Below are positions 45,146 through 54,420 of a stretch of DNA of 64,000 bases, piece after piece. A program made the translations under genes and the position numbers. The notes beneath the pieces were generated by a model that saw nothing but the letters and a program-made list of their open reading frames with translations, ran no database searches and was not told the DNA's origin. Each line of letters begins with the position of its first letter. Within the stretch, counting starts at the first letter, position 1. Origin of the DNA: JBFMAI01 sp040755725 (GTDB lineage Bacteria > Planctomycetota > Phycisphaerae > UBA1845 > Fen-1342); NCBI GenBank assembly GCA_040755725.1, contig JBFMAI010000030.1, forward strand, positions 62,001 through 126,000. The letters are read 5' to 3'.

Positions 45146-45798
45146 GTGGGTCGATCACGGCCGTGCTGGCGGATGATCACACGTTGGTCCGGGAGACGTT
45201 GGCACGCTGGTTCGAGGCGTTGCCCGATGTCCGCATTGTGGCTCGCGTCGGGGACGCGGATGAAGCCGTCACCGCCGCCCTGCACCACCGGCCCGACGTC
45301 GTGGTCCTGGACATCGACATGCCGGGGCGCGATTGCTTCGACGCGGCGGAGACGATCAGTCGGGCGCTGCCGCCGACGCGGATCATCTTCTTGAGCGCCC
45401 TGGTCCACGATTGCTACATCGAGCGGGCGCTGGCGGTGCGGGCGGCCGGCTACCTGAGCAAGGGGAGCCCCCCGGAGGTGCTGGCGGCGGCGATTCGCGG
45501 GGCCACGTCCGGGCATGTGTACTTCTCGCCCGAAGTCCAGGAACGGATCATCGTGGACTGCCACGGGCCGCGCTTGGGCAGGCCAACCACGACGCGCGGC
45601 AACAGCCTGTCCACCCGCGAGCTGGAGGTCCTGCGGCACGTGGCCCGCGGACTCACGCGCAAGGAGATCGCGCGCCGAATGTGCCTCAGCCCCGATACGG
45701 TCCACGCGCACACGGCCAACCTGATGCGGAAGCTGAGCGTTCATAACCGGATTGAGCTGGCCACCTTCGCCGTGCGCGAGGGGCTGGTGAAGGTCTGA
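45142..45798 (+). CDS. NarL/FixJ-type two-component response regulator
   Basis: 218 residues. Receiver (about 5-120) with DD at 11-12, phospho-acceptor Asp57 in VVVLDIDMPG and the conserved Lys in GYLSKGS. A LuxR-type helix-turn-helix follows (LSTRELEVLRHVARGLTRKE, IARRMCLSPDTVHAHTANLMRKL). ATG overlaps the kinase stop. Presumed target of that kinase; its operator is not known. Confidence 0.94.
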   Translation: MSGSITAVLADDHTLVRETLARWFEALPDVRIVARVGDADEAVTAALHHRPDVVVLDIDMPGRDCFDAAETISRALPPTRIIFLSALVHDCYIERALAVRAAGYLSKGSPPEVLAAAIRGATSGHVYFSPEVQERIIVDCHGPRLGRPTTTRGNSLSTRELEVLRHVARGLTRKEIARRMCLSPDTVHAHTANLMRKLSVHNRIELATFAVREGLVKV

Positions 45799-45938
45799 CC
45801 GCCAGCGCGTCGGCCCCCCCACATGGCGGGGCCCTGCCAAGCCACCTTTGGCCGCAATTGTCCCGCGTGGATTGAACGGCCCCACTTGGGCCGCGGGGAG
45901 GATGAGGCCGGGCGCCCCCTCCGGGGGACTGGCTCCGG

Positions 45939-46346
45939 TCAACTGCTGCGAGTCTGGGCGGCGGTCGGGGCGTATTGGCGGTCCACGCGGCGGATGTGGC
46001 TTGTCAGCCAATCCCGCAGGAAGTTCATGGTCTCGATGGTGAGGGCGATCTGGTTGGATTCGTAGGACTGCGTCAACTCCTTGACCCGCCGCACGAGGTT
46101 CTCGTGCTCCGCCTTGTGTTGCAGCAGGTTGGGGTAGTTGATCTTCCGCATGTACTGCTCTTCCGCCTGGAAGTGCGTCACGGTGTACTGGGCCAGCCGG
46201 GTCAACAGCGGCTTGAGGGCGTCGCGGCCCTGGCCCTTGGCCATAGCGTCGTGGAGGTCATTGATCATGTCTACCAGGCGGCGGTGTTGGGCGTCCAGGT
46301 CTGGGACGCCGACGCTGAGGCTCTGATCCCAGGTGATGAGCGGCAT
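45939..46346 (-). CDS. Bacteriohemerythrin
   Basis: 135 residues, a single-domain di-iron O2-binding four-helix bundle. All expected ligands are present: His21, His58, Glu62, His77, His81, His117 and Asp122. AAGGAG precedes ATG 46346. It is divergent from the chemoreceptor across 498 bases, which suggests an oxygen-related sensing or delivery role. The much longer upstream open frame on this strand is a shadow of the chemoreceptor gene. Confidence 0.93.
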   Translation of the reverse strand: MPLITWDQSLSVGVPDLDAQHRRLVDMINDLHDAMAKGQGRDALKPLLTRLAQYTVTHFQAEEQYMRKINYPNLLQHKAEHENLVRRVKELTQSYESNQIALTIETMNFLRDWLTSHIRRVDRQYAPTAAQTRSS

Positions 46347-46844
46347 GCGCGGTTCTCCTTGTCGCATGGCGGCCGCGGGCGGCTGGTCGCCGTCATGATC
46401 TATCGACGCCCCCGGCCGGGCGGCTGGAGTAAGGGGGTCGCTTCCGAACTCCCCTCCCTTGCGGGTTGCCACGGGCGACGCGTCCACCACGGCGGATGAG
46501 TCGGTGGCTGTGGTGACCGACTCGCTGTGGCGAGGAGGGGGCGGGGGAGGGCCAGCGCCTCCATAGCTTATGCGGGGACCCTGCCGCGCTCCAAAAGCAG
46601 GTGCCGTTGGGCTGGCGGAGTGCCGCAGCCACACCCCCAATTCGCCCATACGGGCGATGCAAGGCTCCTGATTGCGGACCGATCTCTCCACCGCCGGAAA
46701 CCGCCGACCCGCTGACCTGGCCCGTGGCTGGGGCGGGTCCGAGGAAGTGCGTCTGGGCCGCCCGGTCGCACGGGAACCAAGACGATAGGCCGAGCCGGCG
46801 GGCATGTCGTCGTATTGGGCGCAACAGCCTTTCGGGAGCCGACC
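46347..46844. other. Divergent gap between the hemerythrin and chemoreceptor genes
   Basis: 498 bases of GC-rich DNA. Around 46455-46560 there are pieces of the CCCTCCC/GGGAGGG repeat type (ACTCCCCTCCCTTGCGG and GGAGGGGGCGGGGGAGGG) about 90 bases apart. No convincing gene. Promoters for both genes should be here but none was picked out. Confidence 0.55.
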
Positions 46845-48902
46845 ATGAATGCGCGGACGGGTTGGACGATCGGGCGCAAGCTGATGGCGTCGTTTCTGCT
46901 GGTGAGCGTCATCACGGCGATGTTGGGCGGCGTGGGCTATTACGCCGTGAACAGCGGCGCCAAGGCCATTGACGAGATTGGCGAAGTGCGGCTGCCCAGT
47001 GTGGACAGCCTGCTGGTAATCAAGGAAAACGCGGAGGACATCCGCGGCACGATGCGCACGCTGGGTATCCCGGGGCTGCCGCGCGAGATTCGGCAGCGCC
47101 AGTATGACAACTTGGCCAAGGCCCGCGAGGTGTACGAGGCGGCCTGGAAGATCTACGAACCGCTGCCGCAGACGGTCGAAGAAGCGGCCTTGTGGAAGCA
47201 GTTCGTGCCCGCGTGGGAGACGTGGCGCGCGGAGAACAACAAGTTCATCGAGATGTGCAAACACTTCGACGATATCGGCATCGCCGATCCGACGGAACTG
47301 GCCCGTCAGCTCGAGCGCTTCAGCAAGGACCACTACGCCCTGGCGCAGAAAGTCCTGCACCTGATCCACCTGGAAAACGCGACCTTGGACGGCGGCGATG
47401 ACCATACGGCGTGCAACGCGGGCAAGTGGCTGCCCACGTTCAAGACCGACAACGCGCAGTTGGCCGGGATGCTGCGCGATTTCGCGACCCCGCACCGTCA
47501 TTTCCACGAGACGGTCGGCAAGATCAAACGCCTGGTAAGCGAGGGCAAGAGGGACGAGGCCGAAGCCGTCTACCAGAGCGAAATGGTTTCGAGCATGCAA
47601 GAGGTGTTCAAGCAGTTTGAGGGCATGTTGACCTTGGCCAACGAGGCCAACGCGACGGTGGCGGCCGCCCAGGAGCAGGTGTTGGGGCCGGTCACCGTGA
47701 CGCAGCGGGCGGCGGGCGAGCTCCTCGATAAGATCGTGCAAATCAACCGGGACCTGGCCAACGACGAGGTCGTTAGCAGCCAGAGCCAGGCCGGCGTCCT
47801 CAAGACTGTCTCGTTGGCCGCCGCTATCATCGGCGTCGTGGCCGCCATGACCCTCGGCGTCCTCATCACCCGCGGGATCAACCGCAACCTGACCCGCATC
47901 GCCACCCAGCTCAATGAAGGGGCCGACCAGGTGAACGATGCGGCGGCGCAGGTGGCGACGGCGTCGCAGCAACTGGCCGAAGGCGCCAGTGAACAGGCGT
48001 CGTCGCTGGAGGAGACCTCCAGCGCCCTGGAGCAAATGGCCGCGATGACCCGCACGAACGCCGAGAACGCGACGCAGGCCAATGAGCTGGCCGGCCAGGC
48101 CCGGCGCGCCGCGGGCGACGGCGATAAGAGCATGGTCCAACTCAACGAGGCCATGACGGGGATCAACGAGTCGTCGGACAAGATCAGCAAGATCATCAAG
48201 GTGATTGAGGAGATCGCGTTCCAGACGAACCTGCTGGCGCTGAACGCGGCGGTTGAAGCGGCGCGGGCCGGCGAGCACGGCAAGGGCTTCGCCGTGGTGG
48301 CTGAAGAAGTCCGCAATCTGGCCCAGCGCTGCGCCGCGGCCGCCAAGGACACGACGGGACTGATCGAGGATGCCGTCCACCGCGCTCAGCAGGGCACCCA
48401 GGTGGCGGGCGAGGTCGGCAAGTCGCTCAGCGCGATCGTCGAGCAAGCCACCAAGGTCTCGGACCTAATCAACGGCATCGCGCGGGCCAGCCAAGAACAG
48501 GCCCAGGGCGTCGATCAGGTGAACACGGCCGTGTCGCAGATGGACAAGGTGACGCAGCAGAATGCCGCGGGCGCCGAAGAGGCCGCCAGCGCTGCCGAGG
48601 AGCTCAGCTCCCAGGCTGAGACGGTCAAGGGCATGGTCCGCGAGCTGGTGGCGATGGTCGGCGGGGCGGCCGAGCGCAACGCCAGTGGCGGCAGCGCCGG
48701 GGGGTCGGCCAAGCCGACCCGGCCGAAGAAGGTTCTGGCGCACGTTGGCCATTTGGCCGGCACCGGGAGCCATGCCGCAGGGAAGCCCGTCGCGCACGCG
48801 GCCGCGCCCACGACGTTCCAACACAACGCCGGGCACACTCCGGATCACGGCGCCACGACGGAACCCGCAACGTCCAAGGATAGCCAACTCGAGAACTTCT
48901 AG
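46845..48902 (+). CDS. Methyl-accepting chemotaxis protein with an extracytoplasmic CZB-like zinc module
   Basis: 685 residues. TM1 (~14-34), an extracytoplasmic helical sensor, TM2 (~321-345), HAMP, and a signalling domain with the hairpin EIAFQTNLLALNAAVEAARA. Within the sensor a CZB-like pattern occurs: His172 and His175, CNAGKWL with Cys190, and His217/219/221. CZB zinc modules are usually C-terminal and cytoplasmic, so its place between the membrane helices is noteworthy. The Ala/His-rich C-terminal tail is not a pentapeptide tether. No cheA or cheW nearby. ATG 46845 has a CGGGAG site. Confidence 0.9.
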   Translation: MNARTGWTIGRKLMASFLLVSVITAMLGGVGYYAVNSGAKAIDEIGEVRLPSVDSLLVIKENAEDIRGTMRTLGIPGLPREIRQRQYDNLAKAREVYEAAWKIYEPLPQTVEEAALWKQFVPAWETWRAENNKFIEMCKHFDDIGIADPTELARQLERFSKDHYALAQKVLHLIHLENATLDGGDDHTACNAGKWLPTFKTDNAQLAGMLRDFATPHRHFHETVGKIKRLVSEGKRDEAEAVYQSEMVSSMQEVFKQFEGMLTLANEANATVAAAQEQVLGPVTVTQRAAGELLDKIVQINRDLANDEVVSSQSQAGVLKTVSLAAAIIGVVAAMTLGVLITRGINRNLTRIATQLNEGADQVNDAAAQVATASQQLAEGASEQASSLEETSSALEQMAAMTRTNAENATQANELAGQARRAAGDGDKSMVQLNEAMTGINESSDKISKIIKVIEEIAFQTNLLALNAAVEAARAGEHGKGFAVVAEEVRNLAQRCAAAAKDTTGLIEDAVHRAQQGTQVAGEVGKSLSAIVEQATKVSDLINGIARASQEQAQGVDQVNTAVSQMDKVTQQNAAGAEEAASAAEELSSQAETVKGMVRELVAMVGGAAERNASGGSAGGSAKPTRPKKVLAHVGHLAGTGSHAAGKPVAHAAAPTTFQHNAGHTPDHGATTEPATSKDSQLENF

Positions 48903-49079
48903 TGGAATGCCCGTTTCACGTTTGGGGCAGACGTCGGCCGACGAGGCCGGCGTCTGCCTCTTCTTGGCATCGCTAACCTGTAGCGCTTGCGGGCCGCCAA
49001 AGCCACCCCACGTTGCTCAGCACGCCGCGGTAAAATGAGCGCAGACGGAGTGAGCGCTCCTGCGTGACGGAGACGTGCC

Positions 49080-50576
49080 ATGTGCTGGATCCGGGGCGTG
49101 CTGGCCGGCTGGACGGGGGTTGTGCTGGCGACCGGTCTCACCCCAGTGCGGGCTGACCCGCCGGATTTCGATTGCCGGGCCGAGCTCGCTCCCCTGCTGA
49201 CGGCGGGAGCGGGCGGGTCGGGAGACCAGGCCGGTCTCGCCGTGGCGGTCGATGCGGACACGGCCCTGGTCGGCATCCCGCAGGATGACACCGGCCTGCC
49301 CAACGCGGGCGCCGTCGGGGTCTTTCGATTCGACGGCCGGCACTGGGTCTACGAAACCAAGCTCGCTGCGCCCGATCCCGCCCAAGGTGCCCGTTTTGGT
49401 GCGGCGGTCGCGCTGTGGCGTGACACGGCGGTCATCGGCGCTCCCGGGACCGGCAAAGTGTATTTCCTGCACCGCACGCCCGCCGGTTGGATCGCGAGCA
49501 GCAATTACCGGCGCTCGGGGGCCTTTGGTGACGCCGTCGCCATCCGTGACGACGTAGCCGTCGTCGGGGCGCCGCTGGCCGCGGTCCAGAGCGTGACGTG
49601 TGGGACCGCGTACGTTTATCGCTGGAATGGGGCCCTGTGGCGGGAGGAAGCGGAACTCTTCGCGGCGGACGCGCATGCGAGTCAGCGTTTCGGCGACGCC
49701 GTCGCGGTTTGGGAGCAGACGCTGCTCATCGGCGCCGCCCAGGACGACGGCAGCGGCAACGCCACGGGGGCGGCCTACGTCTTCGAGTGGGACGGTCAGG
49801 CTTGGAGTCAGCAGGCCAAGCTCGTCGGTTGGGGCACCGAGTGCTGCTCTTTCTTCGGCGAGGCGGTGGCCCTGCGCGACGACGTGGCGATCTGCGGCGC
49901 CCGCCGGGCGGTCGGTCTTGCCCCGCTCTCCGGGGCGGCGTACGTCTTCCGCCGCACGGGGTCTACGTGGACGAACTGGACGAAGCTGGTGGGCTCCGAC
50001 GGCGTGAGCTTCGACGATTTCGGTTGCGCGGTGGCCATCGCGGGGCCGACGGCCGTCATCGGCGCGCGCCGCAACCGCGACGGCGGGGTTCGCGCGGGCG
50101 CCGCGTACGTCTATCGGCGGTCCGGCTCGGGGTGGGCCGAACGCGTCAAGCTCATCTCCACGGGCGGCGCCGACGGCGACTACTTCGGGGCCGCGGTCGC
50201 CGTATGCGGCGGGACGGTCGTGGTGGGGGCGTTTCAAGCCGACCCGTTCGGCTTCGACTCCGGGGCGGCGTACGCCTTTCAGGGGCTGGCGGACTGCACC
50301 GGCAACGGGCGCCTGGACGCGTGTGACATCGCGCTCGGGTTCAGTGCCGACCTCAATGGCAACGGCGTGCCCGACGAGTGCGAGAAGCCGGGCGATCTCA
50401 ACTGCGACGGCGTGGCCGACAGCCGCGACGTGAGCGCGTTTGTACTGGCGCTGTGCCACGCCAGTCGCTACGCGGAGGAGTATCCCGACTGCCGGCGGCT
50501 GAACGCCGACGTGAACGGCGACGGCCTGGCCGACTTCGGCGACATCAATCCGTTCGTGGGACTGGTCAGCAGATAG
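49080..50576 (+). CDS. Secreted FG-GAP repeat protein with a dockerin-like tail
   Basis: 498 residues. Signal sequence, then about seven FG-GAP/integrin-alpha-like blades with recurring FGDAVAVW or FGAAVAL...IGAPxDD...AYVF...W units. A C-terminal calcium-type module follows (DLNCDGVADSRDVSAFVLAL, later NADVNGDGLADFGDINPF), resembling dockerin I and the anchoring tails common in Phycisphaerae-like planctomycetes. Probably a surface or secreted protein; no enzymatic motif. Confidence 0.85.
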   Translation: MCWIRGVLAGWTGVVLATGLTPVRADPPDFDCRAELAPLLTAGAGGSGDQAGLAVAVDADTALVGIPQDDTGLPNAGAVGVFRFDGRHWVYETKLAAPDPAQGARFGAAVALWRDTAVIGAPGTGKVYFLHRTPAGWIASSNYRRSGAFGDAVAIRDDVAVVGAPLAAVQSVTCGTAYVYRWNGALWREEAELFAADAHASQRFGDAVAVWEQTLLIGAAQDDGSGNATGAAYVFEWDGQAWSQQAKLVGWGTECCSFFGEAVALRDDVAICGARRAVGLAPLSGAAYVFRRTGSTWTNWTKLVGSDGVSFDDFGCAVAIAGPTAVIGARRNRDGGVRAGAAYVYRRSGSGWAERVKLISTGGADGDYFGAAVAVCGGTVVVGAFQADPFGFDSGAAYAFQGLADCTGNGRLDACDIALGFSADLNGNGVPDECEKPGDLNCDGVADSRDVSAFVLALCHASRYAEEYPDCRRLNADVNGDGLADFGDINPFVGLVSR

Positions 50577-50666
50577 GGACAGCGGCGCGTGTCGATGCGG
50601 TGGTGTGGTGGGGCCCCGTCATCCTGGGCCAGCTAACAGAACCCGCGACGCGAGTGGTGGGATGGC

Positions 50667-50706
50667 CGGTCCCGCACTCGCGTGCGGGGTTCTGATGGGC
50701 GCTCTC
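50667..50706. repeat. Dispersed hairpin repeat (CCCGCACTNGCGTGCGGGG family), copy 2
   Basis: GGTCCCGCACTCGCGTGCGG followed by GGTTCTGATGGGCGCTCTC. It sits in the convergent gap between the FG-GAP and methyltransferase genes and could also stop transcription from either side. Confidence 0.7.
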
Positions 50707-50806
50707 AGGGAGAGACGGGAGGAGGGTCCGGGCCCTCGGCGACACCGGTTCCCGCGACCCCACCTTCGAGTTGACCGAACGTCGTCTCGCCGACCCGCCC
50801 GCCCGC

Positions 50807-51496
50807 TCAGCGCACCGCCACATTCACCAGGAGCGGCGCCAGCACGTTCAGTTTGCGTTGCCTCACGGTGGTGAAGCCGGCCGCGGTGAGCAGCGCCCGC
50901 AGCTCTGACCACGGGGCATGATGGACGTTCTTCTCCACCCAGGCGACCGCCACGTCGAATACCACCCAACCGACCACGTTGTCGCGGAACCCGTCCACCA
51001 GCACAAGCAGGCCGCCGGGCCGCACGACGCGGTGGAACTCACGCACGGCCGCCGCCTGGTGCGGGTAGTGGTGGAACGAATGGCAGCACGTCAGGACGTC
51101 GAACGATTCGTCCGCAAACGGCAACCGCTCGGCGTCGCCCAGCACGACGTGCAGCTTGTCGCGCACCGGCGAGGCGGCGATCTTCGCGGCCAGTTGCCGG
51201 GCCATCACGGGGGAATAATCCAGCCCAACCAGCCGCCCGGCGTGCGGCATCGCCGCCAGGATGTTGATGAGCGTGCCCGTGCCGCAGCCCACGTCGAGCA
51301 GCCGAAAGGTCGCCCGCCCGCTCTGGGGCTGCCAGCGAAGGATTTCCTCCTGGCACGCTCGCACCGCCGGGAAGAACGCCAGCTCGTTCAGCCACGAGCG
51401 GTCGTAGCTCAAGGCCCACTGGTCAAACTGCCGCCGGGCGCGATGGCGGACGTGGGCGGAGCGGGGGGGCGGCGGGGTGACGGTCGGATCGGTCAT
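50807..51496 (-). CDS. Class I SAM-dependent methyltransferase
   Basis: 229 residues of the UbiE/Methyltransf_11 type. Motif I LLDVGCGTGTL, motif II region LGDAERLPFADESFDVLTCC, and a post-motif RVVRPGGLLVLVDG are present. Substrate unknown. ATG 51496 has no clear Shine-Dalgarno sequence. Confidence 0.88.
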   Translation of the reverse strand: MTDPTVTPPPPRSAHVRHRARRQFDQWALSYDRSWLNELAFFPAVRACQEEILRWQPQSGRATFRLLDVGCGTGTLINILAAMPHAGRLVGLDYSPVMARQLAAKIAASPVRDKLHVVLGDAERLPFADESFDVLTCCHSFHHYPHQAAAVREFHRVVRPGGLLVLVDGFRDNVVGWVVFDVAVAWVEKNVHHAPWSELRALLTAAGFTTVRQRKLNVLAPLLVNVAVR

Positions 51497-51898
51497 GGGG
51501 TTTCTTGGGGTCGCGTCTCGTTCACGGCGAGATGACGGTCTCCGTGAGACTCGCCCAGGCTCGCGCCGCTAGGGATTGAGGCCGCGCGTCGCCCGAGACC
51601 GCAACCCAACGTAGCGGCTCGCCACAGCGAGTCGCCTTTGGCGACCGGGCTCCGCACCGGCCGTCGGCCGCCGGGAGATTTTGTCACGCCGCGAGGAATC
51701 CGGTCGTTTGTAGTGCGGCGCCACCGCGGCGGCAGGTGGTGACGACGAATGCAACCGTCCCCCAACCGCCCACGTGGGGCGCATCGGCGTCTCGTCCGTT
51801 GGCGGGCGAGAACGCGACCGCCTCGACGCCCCCCCAACCCCTCCTTGAGAGGGAGGAGAGTGCACAGTCCCCGCCGGCGGCGGGGTTTGGGACACCGG
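51497..51898. other. Gap between the AIM24-like gene and the methyltransferase gene
   Basis: 402 bases with no convincing gene. It contains a CCCTCCC-type repeat (51829-51860) and a GC-rich stretch resembling parts of 25920-25990 (GACCTTGTGGCGCCGCGA versus GATTTTGTCACGCCGCGA, both about 30 bases before a CGTTTGTAG or CGTCCGCAG block), a possible further repeat family. Confidence 0.5.
51829..51860. repeat. CCCTCCTTGAGAGGGAGGAG palindromic repeat, copy 4
   Basis: GCCCCCCCAACCCCTCCTTG then AGAGGGAGGAGAGT form a hairpin like those at 24331, 38017 and 38805. It lies in the gap described above. Confidence 0.6.
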
Positions 51899-52900
51899 CT
51901 AGTCGCCATCGATCAGATTGCCCAGGCCGCCCAGGATGCTGCCTTCGCCCGTGCTGCGCTTGCCGGGGCCGCGGCCGGTGGCGTGAATGCGGTCGGCCAG
52001 CCGGGCGAACGGGAGCGACTGAAGCCAGACGTCGCCGGGGCCGGTGAGCGCGGCGAAGAACAGGCCCTCGCCGCCGAACAGCGTGTTCTTGAAGCCGCCG
52101 ACGAACTGGATGTCGTATTCGACGGACGGCTGGAACGCGACGATGCAGCCCGTGTCGACGCGCAAGGTCTCGCCGGCTTGCAGGCGCCGCTGACAGAGCG
52201 TGCCGCCGGCGTGAACGAAGGCGAGCCCGTCGCCCTTGAGTCGCTGGAGAATGAAGCCCTCCCCACCGAAGAGCCCCGCGCCGAGCCGCTTGGTGAACGC
52301 GATGTCGACCCGCACGCCGCGGGCCGCGCACAGGAACGAGTTCTTCTGGCACAACAGCTCGCCGCCGAGCTGCGCCAGGTCCATCGCGATGATCTTGCCC
52401 GGATAGGGCGCGGCAAAGGCGACTTGCTGCTTGCTGGGACCGTCCGCCGTGAACGTCGTCATAAACAACGACTCGCCGGTGAGCACGCGTTTGCCCGCAC
52501 TGAACACCTTGCCGAGCAGCCCCTGGTCGTCCGCGCTGGGGTCACCGAAGCGGGTCTCCATGCGCACGCCGGGCGTCATGTACATCATGGCCCCCGCTTC
52601 GGCGATGACCATTTCGCCGGGGTCGAGCTCGATCTCGACGAACTGCATGTCGTCGCCGGTGATGCGGTAGTCGATCTCATCGCTGCGGCGCGCGACGGCG
52701 GCCGGCGGGCGGCAAACGGGTGCGTCGGGCGACAAGCGCAGCGCGGGAATGTGGCGCGCCGCCGTCCATGAGCTCATGCCCGGGCCGTAGACGAGCGTGT
52801 CGGCGCCTTGCAGCGTCGGCAAACGGTCGATCAACTCGGCTTGGGTGAGCGGCCCGACGGCTTTGCCGTTGTCAACGTAGCACCACTCGGCCCGTGGCAT
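51899..52900 (-). CDS. AIM24 / TIGR00266 family protein with an N-terminal GYF-like domain
   Basis: 333 residues from ATG 52900. The N-terminal ~50 residues (WCYVDNGKAVGPLTQAELID) match the GYF_2 domain, which binds proline-rich partners. After a short linker, the AIM24-like beta-rich domain follows (FVEIELDPGEMVIAEAGAMM, TGCIVAFQPSVEYDIQFVGG, TLFGGEGLFFAALTGPGDVW). No signal peptide. Role unknown. Confidence 0.85.
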   Translation of the reverse strand: MPRAEWCYVDNGKAVGPLTQAELIDRLPTLQGADTLVYGPGMSSWTAARHIPALRLSPDAPVCRPPAAVARRSDEIDYRITGDDMQFVEIELDPGEMVIAEAGAMMYMTPGVRMETRFGDPSADDQGLLGKVFSAGKRVLTGESLFMTTFTADGPSKQQVAFAAPYPGKIIAMDLAQLGGELLCQKNSFLCAARGVRVDIAFTKRLGAGLFGGEGFILQRLKGDGLAFVHAGGTLCQRRLQAGETLRVDTGCIVAFQPSVEYDIQFVGGFKNTLFGGEGLFFAALTGPGDVWLQSLPFARLADRIHATGRGPGKRSTGEGSILGGLGNLIDGD

Positions 52901-52952
52901 CGCGGTCCGGCCTCCGGTCCCCGACGGGGGTTCCCCCAATTCGATCGCCGAC

Positions 52953-53492
52953 CTACAGCTCCTCCGGGGCCGGGTCGGAGTCGTTGTCCGGCTGCATGGT
53001 CGGCGGCGGGCGATAGCGCCACTCATCGGACGCCGGCGCGGGCGACGTCTCCATGCGCGAGCCGGGCTGCGCCGGTCGCGGGCGCAGGGAGCTGGACTCC
53101 GGGGCCCTTTCGCTCGGCGGCGGTTCCCACCGCGACTCGTCGGCCGGCGGACGCACCTCGCGTGGCCGTCGAATGATCTGGTTCGTCCCCACTTCGGCCG
53201 TCCGCACGATCAGGTGCTCGGGGATGCTGACCGTGTTGTTCTTGCCCCAGAACTCGATCTTGTACAGGCGGACGCCGTCCTCGACGGTCACACTGCAATC
53301 GTTGCCAAGTATGGACAACTTGTTGACCCGCGAGCCGCGCAGGATCGTCACTACGCTCCCGCTGCCGGTGATCCCGACGTCGCCGAAGAACTGGTCCGCC
53401 CGCGACACGCCGTTGCCGACCAGCGGCGTGGACGCGCAGCCGGCGGTCAGCAACAGCCCCGCCATCGACGCGATGATCAAAGTGGTTCTCAT
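52953..53492 (-). CDS. Lipoprotein with DUF3060-like beta repeats
   Basis: 179 residues. Lipobox LLLTAGC; a central DUF3060-like stretch (ITGSGSVVTILRGSRVNKLS, DCSVTVEDGVRLYKIEFWG) of short beta repeats; then a long proline-rich, disordered C-terminus (PREVRPPADESRWEPPP and following). AGGAG site before ATG 53492. The proline-rich tail could be a partner for a GYF domain such as the one in the downstream gene, which is on the same strand, though the lipoprotein is exported and GYF is not. Confidence 0.72.
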   Translation of the reverse strand: MRTTLIIASMAGLLLTAGCASTPLVGNGVSRADQFFGDVGITGSGSVVTILRGSRVNKLSILGNDCSVTVEDGVRLYKIEFWGKNNTVSIPEHLIVRTAEVGTNQIIRRPREVRPPADESRWEPPPSERAPESSSLRPRPAQPGSRMETSPAPASDEWRYRPPPTMQPDNDSDPAPEEL

Positions 53493-53622
53493 GCCGTCTC
53501 CTCGTTTCCAAACCCGTAACGCCCGCGTGTTCAGCCGCGCCACTCTCTGCTGCCCACGACGACCGCAGCCAGTGTACCGGGGGCGCGGCCGTCAAGCCAG
53601 TACCGAGGGGGGCGCGGCCGGC

Positions 53623-54420
53623 TCACTTAGCGTCCGAGCCTGCGATGACCTCCTCGGCGCCGGCCCGAAGGTGCCGCAGGGTCCGACGCCGAAGCTGCGT
53701 CAGCGGCCGCGCGATCCAGCGGTGCAGACGAATCCACGTGTTCAGGCGTTCCACCACCTGCCGCTGCGGCTCGGTGAGCTGATCCGGGCGCAGCCGGCGC
53801 TTGTGCTTCAGAACGTGGTAGAGGTCGCCGTGCTGGAAGTGTGCCAGCAGCCAGCGCAGCGGAGCGCAGCGTGTCAGCAGGCTGCGTGGTCCGCCGAGGG
53901 CAATCTGAAAGTCAATCAGATACGGCCGGCCGTCGTCGCCCACCAGGATGTTCTGCCGCTTGTTAAGGTCCACGTAGGCGATGCCGCGGGCGTGGAGCAT
54001 ACGAACCAGGGCGAGCAGGTCATCAAAGAAGCCGTCCCCGACGGCCTCGTGCCGGCCCAGCGGGTGCCCGGGGACGAAGGCGTGGACAAAGCCGGTCGGT
54101 CCCACGGGGCCGATCAGTTGCGGAACCCCCCACACGTCCTGCAACGCTCGGTAGAAGCGGATTTCGCGTCGCGCCAGGAACCGTCCCGCCCACTCCATCG
54201 GCAGGCCGAACAGAGGCGTGACGCGGTTGATCTTCGCCACCACAACGCCGGCGGGGCCGCGGTAGAGCCCCGTGGCGGCAAAGAAGTCGTGCTTGAACGT
54301 CTCCAGCAGCTCGTATTGCCGGCCGTGGCAGCAGATTACGTTCGGCAGCGCCGCGCCCGGCAGGGCATACAGCCAGGGATGCGTCACACGACGACGAGGT
54401 ACCGGTGGCGACGATTTCAT
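53623..54420 (-). CDS. WaaP/RIO-like protein kinase-fold protein
   Basis: 265 residues. Kinase landmarks: Lys63 in VVVAKINR, catalytic Asp151 and Asn157 in YVDLNKRQN, and Asp170 in LIDFQIA, replacing DFG. The catalytic loop without the usual His-Arg pair resembles WaaP/RIO-type kinases that phosphorylate LPS heptose or proteins. It lies 413 bases from a glycan operon on the other strand, consistent with an envelope role, but the substrate is not known. Confidence 0.72.
   Translation of the reverse strand: MKSSPPVPRRRVTHPWLYALPGAALPNVICCHGRQYELLETFKHDFFAATGLYRGPAGVVVAKINRVTPLFGLPMEWAGRFLARREIRFYRALQDVWGVPQLIGPVGPTGFVHAFVPGHPLGRHEAVGDGFFDDLLALVRMLHARGIAYVDLNKRQNILVGDDGRPYLIDFQIALGGPRSLLTRCAPLRWLLAHFQHGDLYHVLKHKRRLRPDQLTEPQRQVVERLNTWIRLHRWIARPLTQLRRRTLRHLRAGAEEVIAGSDAK

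Noticed and set aside
46347..48446. Upstream extension of the hemerythrin frame to 835 residues
   Set aside because: It runs antisense through the chemoreceptor gene; the hemerythrin domain starts at ATG 46346 with its own AAGGAG site.
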